Shown here: piece after piece, positions 1 through 9,266 of the stretch
Position numbering within the stretch: the stretch's first letter is position 1
How the letters are laid out: each line of letters starts with the position of its first letter
Origin: DATIXJ01 sp963714795
Lineage (GTDB): Bacteria; Bacteroidota; Ignavibacteria; UBA10030; SZUA-254
DNA length: 64,000 bases
Assembly: GCA_963714795.1 (NCBI GenBank)
Contig: CAVQPS010000006.1
Span: forward strand, 434,001 to 498,000
Reading direction: 5' to 3'
Translations under genes and position numbers: made by a program
Notes under the pieces: model-generated
What the model was told of the DNA's origin: nothing
Databases searched by the model: none
Seen by the model: only the letters and a program-made list of their open reading frames with translations

Positions 1-1353
1 TGGACTCCCGTCGGCAATGCACAAACATATCGGCTGCAGGTTGCTTTCGACAGTAATTTCACGACGATTGTCTTTGATGATTCCATACTCACGACAACGT
101 CACGAACTGTCGGTCCGTTGGTCAACGATACGACCTATTACTGGCGTGTGCGATCAAAAAATATTGCCGGCACCAGCGCGTACTCCGCGGTTCAGCAATT
201 TCAGGTTCAGCAAATCACTGCATCGTTTACGATGCAATCGTCGTGGAATATGATTTCTCTTCCGATGAACGTTTATGATTCGCGGAAATCGACAATTTTT
301 CCATCTGCCATTTCGCAGGCATTCCGGTATAATCCGGGCGGTGGGTATGTCATCACGGATAGTCTTTTAGTGGGAACAGGATACTGGTTAAAATTTCCTG
401 CTGCAGAAACCATTGCCGTTACCGGTTATCCGCTGACGACTGATTCCGTCAATGTTGGAGCAGGATGGAACATGATCGGGGCTGTCGGTTCGCCGATTCA
501 GACTTCGTCCATCATTCAAATTCCCGGCGGCATCGTTCAGTCGCAATATTTTTCGTATGCCGGATCGTATCGAACAACGACAACCATTACGCCTTCACAA
601 TCCTATTGGGTCAAATGCAGCAGCGCCGGAAAACTTGTTCTGAATGCCGGTTCGTCTGCCTTGCCGGTTGCCGGAATGACGGAGAAAACTTCAGCGCCGA
701 ACTTCGGGATGTTAACGATCACTGATGCGGACAATCATCAGCAAATATTATTTCTTGGTGAAGAAAATAGTCCGCACATCAATCTGGATATGTACGATAT
801 GCCGCCGTTACCGCCGGCAGGAATGTTCGATGTCCGTTTCTCATCGCAGCGAAATCTGGAAGTGGTGAATGAAAAAGAAATGAAATCGATTTCCGTTGAA
901 TTGTCCTCGGCGCGGTTCCCGGTTTCTATTTCATACAAATCGACCGGTTCGATTTTAACGATGCGCGGAATCCGCGGTGCAGATATCGGCGTCAAGTTGA
1001 CGGAAGAGCCGACAATCGTTCGCGATTCAGTCGGTTCGATCAGTTTGACGTTTGCAGGTTCGTCAAGTATTCCGAAATCGTTTGCACTCGAACAAAATTA
1101 TCCGAACCCGTTCAATCCGACGACAACCATCCGGTACGCGCTGCCGGTCGATGCGCGCGTTCAACTGACGATTTATGATATTCTCGGACAAAAAGTTCAG
1201 ACGATCGTCGATGGCATGCAACCGGCAGGATACAAATCTGTCGTTTGGAACGGCGCCAATATCGCGAGCGGTGTTTATATTTACCGGCTCGATGCGGTCA
1301 GCGGTTCGCAAAATGTTTTTTCACAAATCAAGAAAATGTTAATCATCAAATAA
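1..1353 (+). CDS. Secreted protein with fibronectin III segment and type IX sorting tail (5' truncated)
   Basis: The reading frame is open from base 1, so the gene begins upstream of the window; 450 residues are visible. Residues 1-70 look like the end of a fibronectin type III domain (a TYYWRVRSKN strand near residue 45). A beta-rich module at about 75-220 has two WNMI-type segments (WNMISLP, GWNMIGAVG) and two YW[LV]K segments. The last 90 residues are a Por-type sorting domain with QNYPNPFNP near residue 364 and an FSQIKKMLIIK end. Known for the family: such tails route proteins through the type IX system to the cell surface. The whole C-terminal half is paralogous to that of the next gene, 40 bp downstream. 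The substrate is not evident from what is visible. Confidence 0.85.
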   Translation, partial: WTPVGNAQTYRLQVAFDSNFTTIVFDDSILTTTSRTVGPLVNDTTYYWRVRSKNIAGTSAYSAVQQFQVQQITASFTMQSSWNMISLPMNVYDSRKSTIFPSAISQAFRYNPGGGYVITDSLLVGTGYWLKFPAAETIAVTGYPLTTDSVNVGAGWNMIGAVGSPIQTSSIIQIPGGIVQSQYFSYAGSYRTTTTITPSQSYWVKCSSAGKLVLNAGSSALPVAGMTEKTSAPNFGMLTITDADNHQQILFLGEENSPHINLDMYDMPPLPPAGMFDVRFSSQRNLEVVNEKEMKSISVELSSARFPVSISYKSTGSILTMRGIRGADIGVKLTEEPTIVRDSVGSISLTFAGSSSIPKSFALEQNYPNPFNPTTTIRYALPVDARVQLTIYDILGQKVQTIVDGMQPAGYKSVVWNGANIASGVYIYRLDAVSGSQNVFSQIKKMLIIK

Positions 1354-1393
1354 CTCTCAATAATCTCACTAGAACACTTTAAGGATACACACC

Positions 1394-4249
1394 ATGAAAA
1401 CATTCGTTACAATTTTAGGGATGTTGCTCGTCTTATGCATGGTTTCTTCAAGTGCATTTGCAGGAGCACACACGTCGCCACGAACGACGCAAGGAATTTA
1501 CGGTCCGGAAGGTTTGAACATGCCGGGTTCATACAATGGCTGGAATAATCCACCGACGATCAATGCGTTTGGTGGAATTGAAGTTACCGGTGGAACGTTA
1601 TTGATCGATAACACACTTGCAACGCCGCGATACCGGACACTGATTCATGTTGCTTCAGCTGGTGATATCACAACGGGAACATATCTATTTAAATTTTCCA
1701 GTGGACCCGCAGGAAGCCCGTGGAGTAATGCTTGGGGTGATGGCGGGACGATCAGTGCCAACACTGTTACGCATCTCAACATCGGCGGGGGAACAGCGAA
1801 CAACACATTTACATTCAATGATAACACATATTATTCCGTTACCTGGGCAGACAGCGGTTACAACGGCACAAGCTTTATTATGATGGCAACATCAGCCGTG
1901 CCGGTAACTTTTCCATCGGTAACTCAAACTCCTCTCGCTGCCAGCGTCGATACCGGCGCAGTGACGGTACACGTGACTGCAAGTGCATCTCCTTCACCGG
2001 AAGAAATTGTGTATGTTCGTTACACAACCGATAATTGGTCAACGTCGCATTTGACGTTAGTAAGCTTTACCGGTTCAAACGGAACAGCCACAATTCCCGG
2101 GCAAGCTATAAGCACGACGGTGAGTTATTACGTCATGTCGACAACTGTCAGCAGTCCGACCACAAATTTTGATATTGTTACTCTCAATGACAATACGAAT
2201 GGGGGTTCAAACTATTCCTATTCCGTTCCGACTCCGAATCCTAAAATTATTGCATCGGCAGGACCTCACGGTACAATTAGTCCGAAAGATACTATCACCG
2301 TTTCGTTACACGGAAACCAGTTATTTACGTTCACTCCTGTTGCTGGTTATTTTGTTGATAGCATCATTGTCGATAATGCTTATGCAGGAGATTCCTCCAC
2401 GTATAATTTTTCCAATGTCATCATCAATCATACTATTCGAGTTGTTTTTGATCACAATGTGAATATCACCTTCCAGGTCAGTATGAAAGCGATGTTCCAG
2501 AAAGGTCTTTTTCAAACCGGAGATACCGTGAGTGTCAATGGAACATTTAACAATTGGACACCAAAAGTAAATATATTAACGAATTCCGGTCATGACAGTA
2601 TTTACACAACAACAATTGCGTTGCCTGCCAACGATCCTATTCAATATCAGTTCTGGAAAAGTCGGGGACCGACAAATTGGGAATTAAGCTACGGCGACGA
2701 TCGGCTCTATTCTGTTCCGGATACGAGTGCAGTGATTCCGGTTGTTTTCTTTAATAACCAGTATCCGAACATCAATGTAACGTTCCAGGTGAACATGAGT
2801 GTTCAAATGTTGCAGGGAAGTTTTCGTCCCGATTCGGGCGATGTGATTCAGGTGCGCGGTGATTTCAACTCGTGGGGTGTTCCTCCCGATACGCTCACGG
2901 ATCCGAATCATGACAGCATTTATACGAAGACTATTTCGATTCCCGCACAGGCGAGTTACGGATTCAAATTCTGGAAGACGTACAGAAACGGTCAGGATTT
3001 TGAAATCATCGGCGGTAATCTTGGTACGAACCGTGGTTTAACGCTGGGATCGCATGACACGACGCTTCCGGTTCTGTATTATAATGATGATAGCGCCACG
3101 CCGACCACATCGGTCAGTTATGCTTCCGGTTGGAACATGCTTTCAATTCCGCGAATATTACTTGATTATTCGAAGACAGGTCTTTTCCCGCATGCAAGTT
3201 CCAGTTGCTTTGAATACAAGGGATCGTATGTGATCAAATCGACATTACAAAATGGCGTTGGGTTCTGGTTAAAATTTCCAAATGACACGACCATTACGTA
3301 TACCGGGGCGCCGCGAACATACGATACCGACAGCTTGAATGCCGGTTGGAATATGATCGGAACGTTAAGCTCTGCAGTCGTTGCCGCTTCGATTACTCCA
3401 AATCCATCCAACGCGGTTATCAGCAAATATTTCGGATACAGCCATGGCTATAAAATTGTCGATACTCTTCTTCCGGGAATGGGGTATTGGGTAAAGGCGG
3501 ATACGGTTGCGACATTGTTCCTCACGTCAAGCGGACCGTCTGCGAAACCGGCGGCGAAGAACCAGTCGTCGTTCGAAACGTTCGATAAGCTTACCGTTCA
3601 TGATGCGAAAGGCAATGAACAGATCCTGTATTTGAGTCATGATAATATTCAGACCGCTAAAAATATTTATGAAATGCCCCCGGCGCCGTTCAGCGAAGCG
3701 TTTGATGTTCGCTTCTCATCGAATCGTTTTGTGGAGCAGGTAGCGGCAGACCGCAATCAGGATTTCCCGGTTTCGATTTCCGGAGCGACATATCCTGTGA
3801 CGATTTCATGGGAAACCAAGTCGGCTTCTTCCGGATTGTCGATTGCATCGGGCAAACAGGAAAAAGCGCTGAGCGGATCCGGTTCCATACGGATTACGAG
3901 TGCAAATGAAAATGTGCACATTCTTGCATCGTCTTCATTGAACATTCCGAAAGTGTTTGCTCTGGCGCAAAATTATCCGAATCCGTTCAACCCGACGACG
4001 AATATCCGGTTTGATGTTCCCGAGCAGGCAATGGTACAGATAACCGTGTACAATGTGCTTGGCGAACGCGTTGCAGACCTGGTGAGCGGTGTGCAGAGCG
4101 CCGGATCACATTCGCTCGAATGGAACGCCACGGATAACGCCGGTCAGCAGCTTGCGAGCGGTGTCTATTTCTATTCGATCAAAGCGACGAGCCTTACCGA
4201 TGTGAATAAGACATTCCAGTCGGTTAAGAAAATGATGTACCTGCGGTAA
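1394..4249 (+). CDS. Secreted multidomain protein with glucan-binding-like repeats and type IX sorting tail
   Basis: 951 residues. A signal peptide (about 1-23, ending SSSAFAGA) supports the ATG start. An InlB B-repeat-like segment lies at about 285-353 (GYFVDSIIVDN). Two tandem CBM20/CBM48-like beta-sandwich repeats at about 354-455 and 456-555 share NVTFQVNM, VxGxFNxW and FWK motifs; this V-x-G-x-F-N-x-W pattern is typical of starch- or glycogen-binding domains. A module with GWNMLSIP and GWNMIG follows at 578-720 and matches the preceding gene. The sorting domain begins near 855 (QNYPNPFNP). I see no catalytic domain, so a surface glucan-binding role is inferred from the repeats and from the phosphorylase gene downstream. 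Substrate specificity cannot be read from sequence. Confidence 0.85.
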   Translation: MKTFVTILGMLLVLCMVSSSAFAGAHTSPRTTQGIYGPEGLNMPGSYNGWNNPPTINAFGGIEVTGGTLLIDNTLATPRYRTLIHVASAGDITTGTYLFKFSSGPAGSPWSNAWGDGGTISANTVTHLNIGGGTANNTFTFNDNTYYSVTWADSGYNGTSFIMMATSAVPVTFPSVTQTPLAASVDTGAVTVHVTASASPSPEEIVYVRYTTDNWSTSHLTLVSFTGSNGTATIPGQAISTTVSYYVMSTTVSSPTTNFDIVTLNDNTNGGSNYSYSVPTPNPKIIASAGPHGTISPKDTITVSLHGNQLFTFTPVAGYFVDSIIVDNAYAGDSSTYNFSNVIINHTIRVVFDHNVNITFQVSMKAMFQKGLFQTGDTVSVNGTFNNWTPKVNILTNSGHDSIYTTTIALPANDPIQYQFWKSRGPTNWELSYGDDRLYSVPDTSAVIPVVFFNNQYPNINVTFQVNMSVQMLQGSFRPDSGDVIQVRGDFNSWGVPPDTLTDPNHDSIYTKTISIPAQASYGFKFWKTYRNGQDFEIIGGNLGTNRGLTLGSHDTTLPVLYYNDDSATPTTSVSYASGWNMLSIPRILLDYSKTGLFPHASSSCFEYKGSYVIKSTLQNGVGFWLKFPNDTTITYTGAPRTYDTDSLNAGWNMIGTLSSAVVAASITPNPSNAVISKYFGYSHGYKIVDTLLPGMGYWVKADTVATLFLTSSGPSAKPAAKNQSSFETFDKLTVHDAKGNEQILYLSHDNIQTAKNIYEMPPAPFSEAFDVRFSSNRFVEQVAADRNQDFPVSISGATYPVTISWETKSASSGLSIASGKQEKALSGSGSIRITSANENVHILASSSLNIPKVFALAQNYPNPFNPTTNIRFDVPEQAMVQITVYNVLGERVADLVSGVQSAGSHSLEWNATDNAGQQLASGVYFYSIKATSLTDVNKTFQSVKKMMYLR

Positions 4250-4270
4250 TTGTACGAAAGAAAATTTCTC

Positions 4271-4312
4271 ACGCACTCCGGACAAGAGATCGTTCGGAGT
4301 GCGTAGAGTTTT
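4271..4312 (+). terminator. Probable intrinsic terminator
   Basis: A 10-bp perfect stem (ACGCACTCCG at 4271-4280 with CGGAGTGCGT at 4295-4304) with a 14-nt loop sits 21 bp after the preceding stop codon. The U-tract behind it (AGAGTTTTA) is short, so termination may be incomplete. Confidence 0.6.
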
Positions 4313-4365
4313 ATGACGGGGAATGTTTATCATTTCGATTTCGTTTTGATTTCCCATTTCAAACA

Positions 4366-4394
4366 TTTACATTGATATGCTTTGATACTATTGA
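4366..4394 (+). promoter_or_regulatory. Candidate promoter of the phosphorylase gene
   Basis: TTTACA (4366-4371), a 17-bp spacer and TATTGA (4389-4394) fit a housekeeping sigma-factor pattern moderately and lie between the terminator and the glgP start. This is by eye only; such matches are common in AT-rich spacers. Confidence 0.3.
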
Positions 4395-4418
4395 AATTTC
4401 ATTTTTCGTGAAAGGTTT

Positions 4419-6551
4419 ATGAAATCAACGTCCCGTATCGATTCAAAGAAAATTATTTCACAGCTTGATGCACTTGCCCATAATTTATGGTGGAGCTGGA
4501 ATCCGCGCGCGCAATCCATTTTTCAGGAACTGTCACCCCTTATTTGGGAAACATCCAATCATAATCCGGTTGCCGTTCTGACGCAATGTTCGCAGATGGA
4601 ACTGCAGGCATATTTGGGAGACGAACAGTTTCGGGAAAGGGTTGTTTCCGTTCTTAATGATTTTGAAGCGTATATGCATCAATCTCCTTCAACCGGTAAG
4701 ATCAATTCGGATATTTTGAAGGCACGGCCCGTGGCATATTTTTGTGCGGAGTTCGGCATTCATGAATGTCTGCCGTTTTATTCCGGCGGGTTAGGTGTTC
4801 TCGCGGGCGATCATGTAAAGTCAGCCAGTGATTTGGGACTTCCATTTGTCGGCATCGGCCTTTTTTACCGGCAAGGTTATTTTCAACAGCGAATCGATTC
4901 GACGGGAGGTCAGCAGGAAAATTATCCGACGACCGATCCCGCAACCGTTCCGGTCGAATTGGTAAAAGACCGATCCGGAAAGCCGTTGATTTGCACCGTG
5001 ACGATCGGAACAAGTACGGTTCATTTTCAGGGCTGGAGAGTGGATGTGGGCAGATGCAGTATTTATCTCCTGGATACCGATGTTGCGGAAAATGCAGAAC
5101 ATTTCCGCGGTCTTACCGGACTTGCATACGGCGGCGACATGAACACGCGCATCCGGCAGGAAATCGTTCTCGGTATCGGCGGCGTACGGTATTTGCGGGC
5201 GTTGGGAATCTCGCCGTCCGTTTTTCATATGAACGAAGGTCATGCCGCATTTCTGACTTTGGAATTGCTCCGGGAACAAATTCAAAAAGGAGTTTCAAAA
5301 ACAAAAGCGGAAGAATCGGTCCGCAAGCAGTGTGTTTTTACGACACACACGCCGGTTCCGGCCGGTCACGATCGTTTTCCGGTCGACTTGATGGAATTTA
5401 CGCTTCATCCGTTTGCCGATTGGATGAAATTGACGATTGCCGAATTGATGGCGTACGGTCAAACGCCGGTCGACAAGGAAAAAAATGAATTCACGATGAC
5501 CATTCTGGGATTAAAACTGTCCCGTGCCGCAAACGGCGTCAGCGAAAAGCATGGTGAAGTTTCCCGCCAGATGTGGACGGATCTTTATCCCGGCGTGAAA
5601 GTCAATAAAATTCCGATCGGATATATTACGAACGGCATTCATATACCGAGCTGGACGTCGCCGACGACATGGGAATTCTGGGAGCGTCACAATTCTCACC
5701 GGTGGAAAGAACATTTCAACGATCCGAAATTCTGGCAGCATATTGCGAATCCCGATGTTGTTTCTGATGAACAATTGTGGGCATTGCGGTACGAACTTCG
5801 CAGGGCATTGATCGAATTCGTCCGCCGCCGCGGCCGGAACCAACAGGCATTCGGCGGACCGAGCGGGGAAGAAGCACTGGTTCATCTTCTTTCTTACGAT
5901 GCACTCACCATCGGCTATGCGAGGCGGTTTGCACCGTACAAACGCGCTCCTCTGATTTTTTCCGATCTGACAAGAGCACAGTCGTTATTTGACGATACCC
6001 AACAACCGATTCAATTGATTTATGCCGGAAAATCCCATCCGCGCGATACCGAAGGAAAAGAATTCATTCATCAGGTGGTGGATATTACGCGCCAGCATCC
6101 GTTTTTCGGGAAAGTGATCTTCCTTGAAAATTATGACATGAATGTCGCACGATACCTCGTTTCGGGATGCGATGTGTGGCTGAACAACCCGCGGCGTCCT
6201 CTCGAAGCAAGCGGAACCAGCGGACAAAAGATTGCTATCAACGGCGGACTTCACTTCAGCATACTCGACGGTTGGTGGCGCGAGGCATATAACGGAAAAA
6301 ACGGCTGGGCAATCGGCGATCGCACGGATAAAGACCTTCCGCCGGAAGAAGTGGACCGCCGGGATGCGGAATCACTCTATAATGTTTTATCGAATGATAT
6401 TATTCCGTCATTTTACCGGCGTGATGCCAACGGCATACCGCGTAAATGGATTGCAAGAATTCGTCAGGCAATGAAAACGATCGTGCCGGTGTACAATACC
6501 CATCGCATGGTTTATGAATACGCCACGAAATATTATTTCCCAAAGAAATAA
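4419..6551 (+). CDS. glgP: Alpha-glucan phosphorylase (GT35)
   Basis: 710 residues, the size of the short bacterial and archaeal alpha-glucan phosphorylase type. The enzyme releases glucose 1-phosphate from glycogen, starch or maltodextrin with a pyridoxal phosphate cofactor in the cytoplasm. The N-terminus carries the family's LAHNLWWSWNP signature (about 18-28); AEFGIHECLPFYSGGLGVLAGD (split here by the family pattern AEFG..H and GGLGVLAGD) follows near 108-130, and HMNEGHAAF near 272. The cofactor loop is EASGTSGQK near 596-604, with Lys604 the predicted Schiff-base lysine; the residue before it is Gln where many relatives have Met. GAAAGG before the ATG is a reasonable ribosome site. It is probably co-transcribed with the DUF4032 gene 9 bp downstream. 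It supplies the intracellular end of the glucan pathway in this locus. Confidence 0.95.
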   Translation: MKSTSRIDSKKIISQLDALAHNLWWSWNPRAQSIFQELSPLIWETSNHNPVAVLTQCSQMELQAYLGDEQFRERVVSVLNDFEAYMHQSPSTGKINSDILKARPVAYFCAEFGIHECLPFYSGGLGVLAGDHVKSASDLGLPFVGIGLFYRQGYFQQRIDSTGGQQENYPTTDPATVPVELVKDRSGKPLICTVTIGTSTVHFQGWRVDVGRCSIYLLDTDVAENAEHFRGLTGLAYGGDMNTRIRQEIVLGIGGVRYLRALGISPSVFHMNEGHAAFLTLELLREQIQKGVSKTKAEESVRKQCVFTTHTPVPAGHDRFPVDLMEFTLHPFADWMKLTIAELMAYGQTPVDKEKNEFTMTILGLKLSRAANGVSEKHGEVSRQMWTDLYPGVKVNKIPIGYITNGIHIPSWTSPTTWEFWERHNSHRWKEHFNDPKFWQHIANPDVVSDEQLWALRYELRRALIEFVRRRGRNQQAFGGPSGEEALVHLLSYDALTIGYARRFAPYKRAPLIFSDLTRAQSLFDDTQQPIQLIYAGKSHPRDTEGKEFIHQVVDITRQHPFFGKVIFLENYDMNVARYLVSGCDVWLNNPRRPLEASGTSGQKIAINGGLHFSILDGWWREAYNGKNGWAIGDRTDKDLPPEEVDRRDAESLYNVLSNDIIPSFYRRDANGIPRKWIARIRQAMKTIVPVYNTHRMVYEYATKYYFPKK

Positions 6552-6560
6552 TTTACTGAT

Positions 6561-7796
6561 TTGACAGATTCGAAAAATCCGGAGTTATCATCTCAGGAAC
6601 GAACAACGATCACGATGTCGCTGGTCTCTTCCGAGATGCCTCATCTGCAGCAGCTTCCCTGGCACAGACCTCTCCAGCGTTGGAATAAACGTCAGGCGCG
6701 TTTTATTCCTGTGAAAAGCGGTCTGGCGCGGCATATCGTTCGCTTTATTCAGGTTCACAAACGGCAATTTGCAATAAAAGAGACTTCACCGGAGACAGCC
6801 CAGCGTGAATTTCAATCGTATGTTCGCCTGCATCGCATCGGTATACCGGCATTATATCCTGTCGGGATCGTAATCCGTTCCGAAGGAAAAAATATTGTCG
6901 AAACCCGATCCGGCACACAGATGGAAGAGGTCGGTACCGGCTATCTTGTTACCAGCCTTCTCGAATATTCCCTGCCGAATTATCATTTATTCAAACGCGC
7001 ATTCAAAAAAGAAAACCGCCGCCGCATTTGGGATGTCATCATCCGGCTTTTTGTCCAGCTTCACCGCAACGGCGTCTATTGGGGTGATGCATCGCTGTCG
7101 AACATGATGATCGTTTTTGCGAAACAGCATTATCCCGAAATCGGATTGAGGACGGTTCTCCGTGCAGTTCTTGCCGATGCCGAAACGGTCGAATTTTATC
7201 CGTCACTTTCACTGCAACTCCGAAAAGCGGATGTCGAATATTTTCTCGAATCGATGGCGTGGACGGATGCCGACCTCCAGGCGAGCGGGATCATTCGTGA
7301 ACCGCTCATGACCAGAGAAGATCAGGAATATATTTTCCAGCGATATCTTGATCTCTTTGAAATTGAAAACGAGGAAAAAACGTTCGAGGTTGTCACGAAT
7401 ATCGATGTCGATAAGCTCATCGGTCCGTTTGAAATTGTCGGTCAATCAAAAATTCTTCTGCAGCATATTTACGAGCATAAATGGTACCTCAGTGAACGGC
7501 AGAAGAAGGAGATATCCATTGAGGATGCGGCGAGGGACTGGTACCGGCATATTTTTAAACCGGCAGTGCGGTTGTTCATCAAGGATAAAATTCTGGATGA
7601 ATTTCCGGAGCGCACCGCGGCATCGTTATATCTGGATATCATGTTGCATAAATATTATCTCAGCGAGAGGCTCGGCAGGGATGTCGGATTGGTGAAGGCA
7701 TTTGAAGAATATGCCGCGAGGTTGAAGAATGATTCCCGCGCCATGAAGAAAGTGACCAGTGTTGCCAGTTCACTCGAAAAAATTCTACGGGAATAA
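6561..7796 (+). CDS. DUF4032 / lipopolysaccharide-kinase-like protein
   Basis: 411 residues from a TTG at 6561, 9 bp after the phosphorylase stop; an ATG at 6615 (MSLVSS) would give 393 residues and neither has a convincing ribosome site. Residues 60-240 resemble the WaaP/Kdo-kinase fold: a beta-rich N-lobe with FAIKET (lysine candidate near 73) and HRNGVYWGDASLSNMMI near 168-184, the counterpart of the kinase catalytic loop and its metal-binding Asn. The C-terminal half (about 245-400) matches what I recall of DUF4032, with many aromatic and acidic residues. The position after glgP suggests a link with glucan metabolism, but the substrate is unknown and phosphotransfer is inferred only from the loop. 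Confidence 0.75.
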   Translation: MTDSKNPELSSQERTTITMSLVSSEMPHLQQLPWHRPLQRWNKRQARFIPVKSGLARHIVRFIQVHKRQFAIKETSPETAQREFQSYVRLHRIGIPALYPVGIVIRSEGKNIVETRSGTQMEEVGTGYLVTSLLEYSLPNYHLFKRAFKKENRRRIWDVIIRLFVQLHRNGVYWGDASLSNMMIVFAKQHYPEIGLRTVLRAVLADAETVEFYPSLSLQLRKADVEYFLESMAWTDADLQASGIIREPLMTREDQEYIFQRYLDLFEIENEEKTFEVVTNIDVDKLIGPFEIVGQSKILLQHIYEHKWYLSERQKKEISIEDAARDWYRHIFKPAVRLFIKDKILDEFPERTAASLYLDIMLHKYYLSERLGRDVGLVKAFEEYAARLKNDSRAMKKVTSVASSLEKILRE

Positions 7797-7815
7797 GAAT
7801 GAACCGGTCAATACA

Positions 7816-8916
7816 TTAGAGCGTTTTTCCGGTCGTGCCGTCGAAGAAGTGGAGTTTGGATGTATCAAAAAACATTTCGAATGCTTTTCCGCTTTCCGGC
7901 TGAACATCGGAAGAAATCCGCGACACGTACGGTTGTTCCTGTTTGCCCATCGAAAAATAAACGAAAATTTCGTTGCCGACCGGTTCTGTTACTTCGATAT
8001 GAACAGATACGCTTTTGTTCGCACTATTTTGACTGCGCGCAACAATATGTTCCGGTCTGATGCCGAGAACGATATCGCGTTGGCCGTCCGACGTTAATCG
8101 TTTCGCATCTTCCGGCAGGAGGGGAAGTTTCAGGAGACCGTCAGTACTTTCAAATGTCGTTCCGCCGTTCATCCGCAAACGTCCGGTAAAAAAATTCATC
8201 GTTGGACTGCCGATAAAACCTGCCACAAACCGGTTAGCGGGTTTATTATAAATCGTTAACGGCGCATCGACCTGCTGAACGATCCCGTCTTTCATGACCA
8301 CGATGCGGTCACCCATCGACATCGCTTCAATCTGATCATGCGTCACATAAATCATCGTGGTTTGCAATTGTTTATGAAGGCGGGAAATTTCCGTTCGCAT
8401 CTGCACGCGAAGATTCGCATCCAGGTTGCTGAGAGGTTCATCGAATAAAAACACTTTCGGTCGCCGGACGATTGCCCGCCCGAGTGCGACCCGCTGACGC
8501 TGACCGCCGGATAATGCTTTCGGTTTTCGGTCGAGCATAGTTTGGATGCCGAGAATTTCCGCTGCATGCTGAACACGCTGTTGAATGTCGGGTTTTGCAT
8601 ATTTCCGCATTTTCAAACCGAAGGCGAGATTGTCGAATACGGTCATGTGAGGATACAATGCATAATTCTGAAAGACCATTGCAATGTCGCGGTCTTTCGG
8701 TGCGACATCATTGACGACTACACCGTCAATTGAGATTTTTCCATCAGAAATTTCTTCGAGGCCCGCAATCATGCGCAGTGTCGTCGATTTTCCGCAACCG
8801 GACGGCCCGACCAGAACCACAAATTCCTTGTCGTTGATAGTGATATTGACGTCGTTTACGGCGACGGCATTTGACTCATACCGTTTTGAAACATGCTCTA
8901 AAATGACACTTCCCAT
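7816..8916 (-). CDS. malK: MalK/UgpC/MsmX-type sugar ABC transporter ATPase
   Basis: 366 residues. Walker A GPSGCGKST is at 37-45, Q-loop Gln83, signature LSGGQRQR at 135-142, Walker B VFLFDEP at 155-161 and a switch His in YVTHDQ. The C-terminal 130 residues form the TOBE/OB regulatory fold typical of carbohydrate importers (GIRPEHI near 287). It powers sugar uptake at the inner membrane. It is convergent with the DUF4032 gene (19 bp apart) and divergent from the TonB receptor gene. The only MalE-F-G type partner in the window is 26 kb away at 34135-37106 and lacks its own ATPase, so this is its likely motor; such ATPases may serve several importers. Confidence 0.93.
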   Translation of the reverse strand: MGSVILEHVSKRYESNAVAVNDVNITINDKEFVVLVGPSGCGKSTTLRMIAGLEEISDGKISIDGVVVNDVAPKDRDIAMVFQNYALYPHMTVFDNLAFGLKMRKYAKPDIQQRVQHAAEILGIQTMLDRKPKALSGGQRQRVALGRAIVRRPKVFLFDEPLSNLDANLRVQMRTEISRLHKQLQTTMIYVTHDQIEAMSMGDRIVVMKDGIVQQVDAPLTIYNKPANRFVAGFIGSPTMNFFTGRLRMNGGTTFESTDGLLKLPLLPEDAKRLTSDGQRDIVLGIRPEHIVARSQNSANKSVSVHIEVTEPVGNEIFVYFSMGKQEQPYVSRISSDVQPESGKAFEMFFDTSKLHFFDGTTGKTL

Positions 8917-8950
8917 GGGAATTCACTTGTGATGAAAGATAGATTGTTCC

Positions 8951-9017
8951 AATATACGGACAGTTTTTCCCATTCTCAAGTCTGGAAATTTAAAAAAAAT
9001 CTTTTCCAAAATGTCAA
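8951..9017 (-). promoter_or_regulatory. Candidate promoters of malK
   Basis: Read leftward there are two candidates: TTGACA (9012-9017) with a 17-bp spacer to TTTAAA (8989-8994), and TTGAGA (8974-8979) with a 17-bp spacer to TATATT (8951-8956). The second is 35 bp from the malK start. Either could be used. Confidence 0.4.
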
Positions 9018-9022
9018 TTTAT

Positions 9023-9051
9023 TTGACTTTCGGAAAAAAAATGTCTACTTT
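9023..9051 (+). promoter_or_regulatory. Candidate promoter of the TonB receptor operon
   Basis: TTGACT (9023-9028), 17-bp spacer, TACTTT (9046-9051). The -35 box is 5 bp from the leftward TTGACA of malK. The segment just after the -35 box (TTTCGGA plus an A-run) resembles the same position of the promoter candidate at 41624. Confidence 0.45.
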
Positions 9052-9266
9052 GGAGCTTGATAAATGACATATTCATATATGTTTTGAGATAGGATACTTC
9101 ATACGACTTGGTATAATTCATCGCTAACGTGTTCATTTATGTGCTCCACCGTTGACTCTTCCTTTCATTGTGAGAGCGTTGAACGTATTCTCTCTCTTTC
9201 TTCATCCTTTTCCCGCTCCTATTTTTCCTGTTTTTATCTTCCGTTTAGCACGAGGAATTCCGATCG

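Larger units (their letters stand above)
8917..9266. other. Gene-free divergent regulatory region (350 bp)
   Basis: No coding signal was found on either strand. The segment separates malK (leftward) from the TonB receptor gene (rightward). It contains back-to-back -35-like boxes at 9012-9017 and 9023-9028, a second leftward promoter candidate at 8951-8979, a lone TATAAT at 9112-9117, and a pyrimidine-rich leader from about 9160 to 9240 ahead of GAGGA at 9252-9256. The rightward leader is about 200 nt, long enough for a regulatory 5' UTR, but I recognise no riboswitch. Confidence 0.6.

Noticed and set aside
4800..5300. Long minus-strand and other-frame open readings inside the phosphorylase and other large genes
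   Set aside because: They lie opposite strongly conserved coding regions, have no ribosome sites or protein-like composition, and are antiframe shadows.
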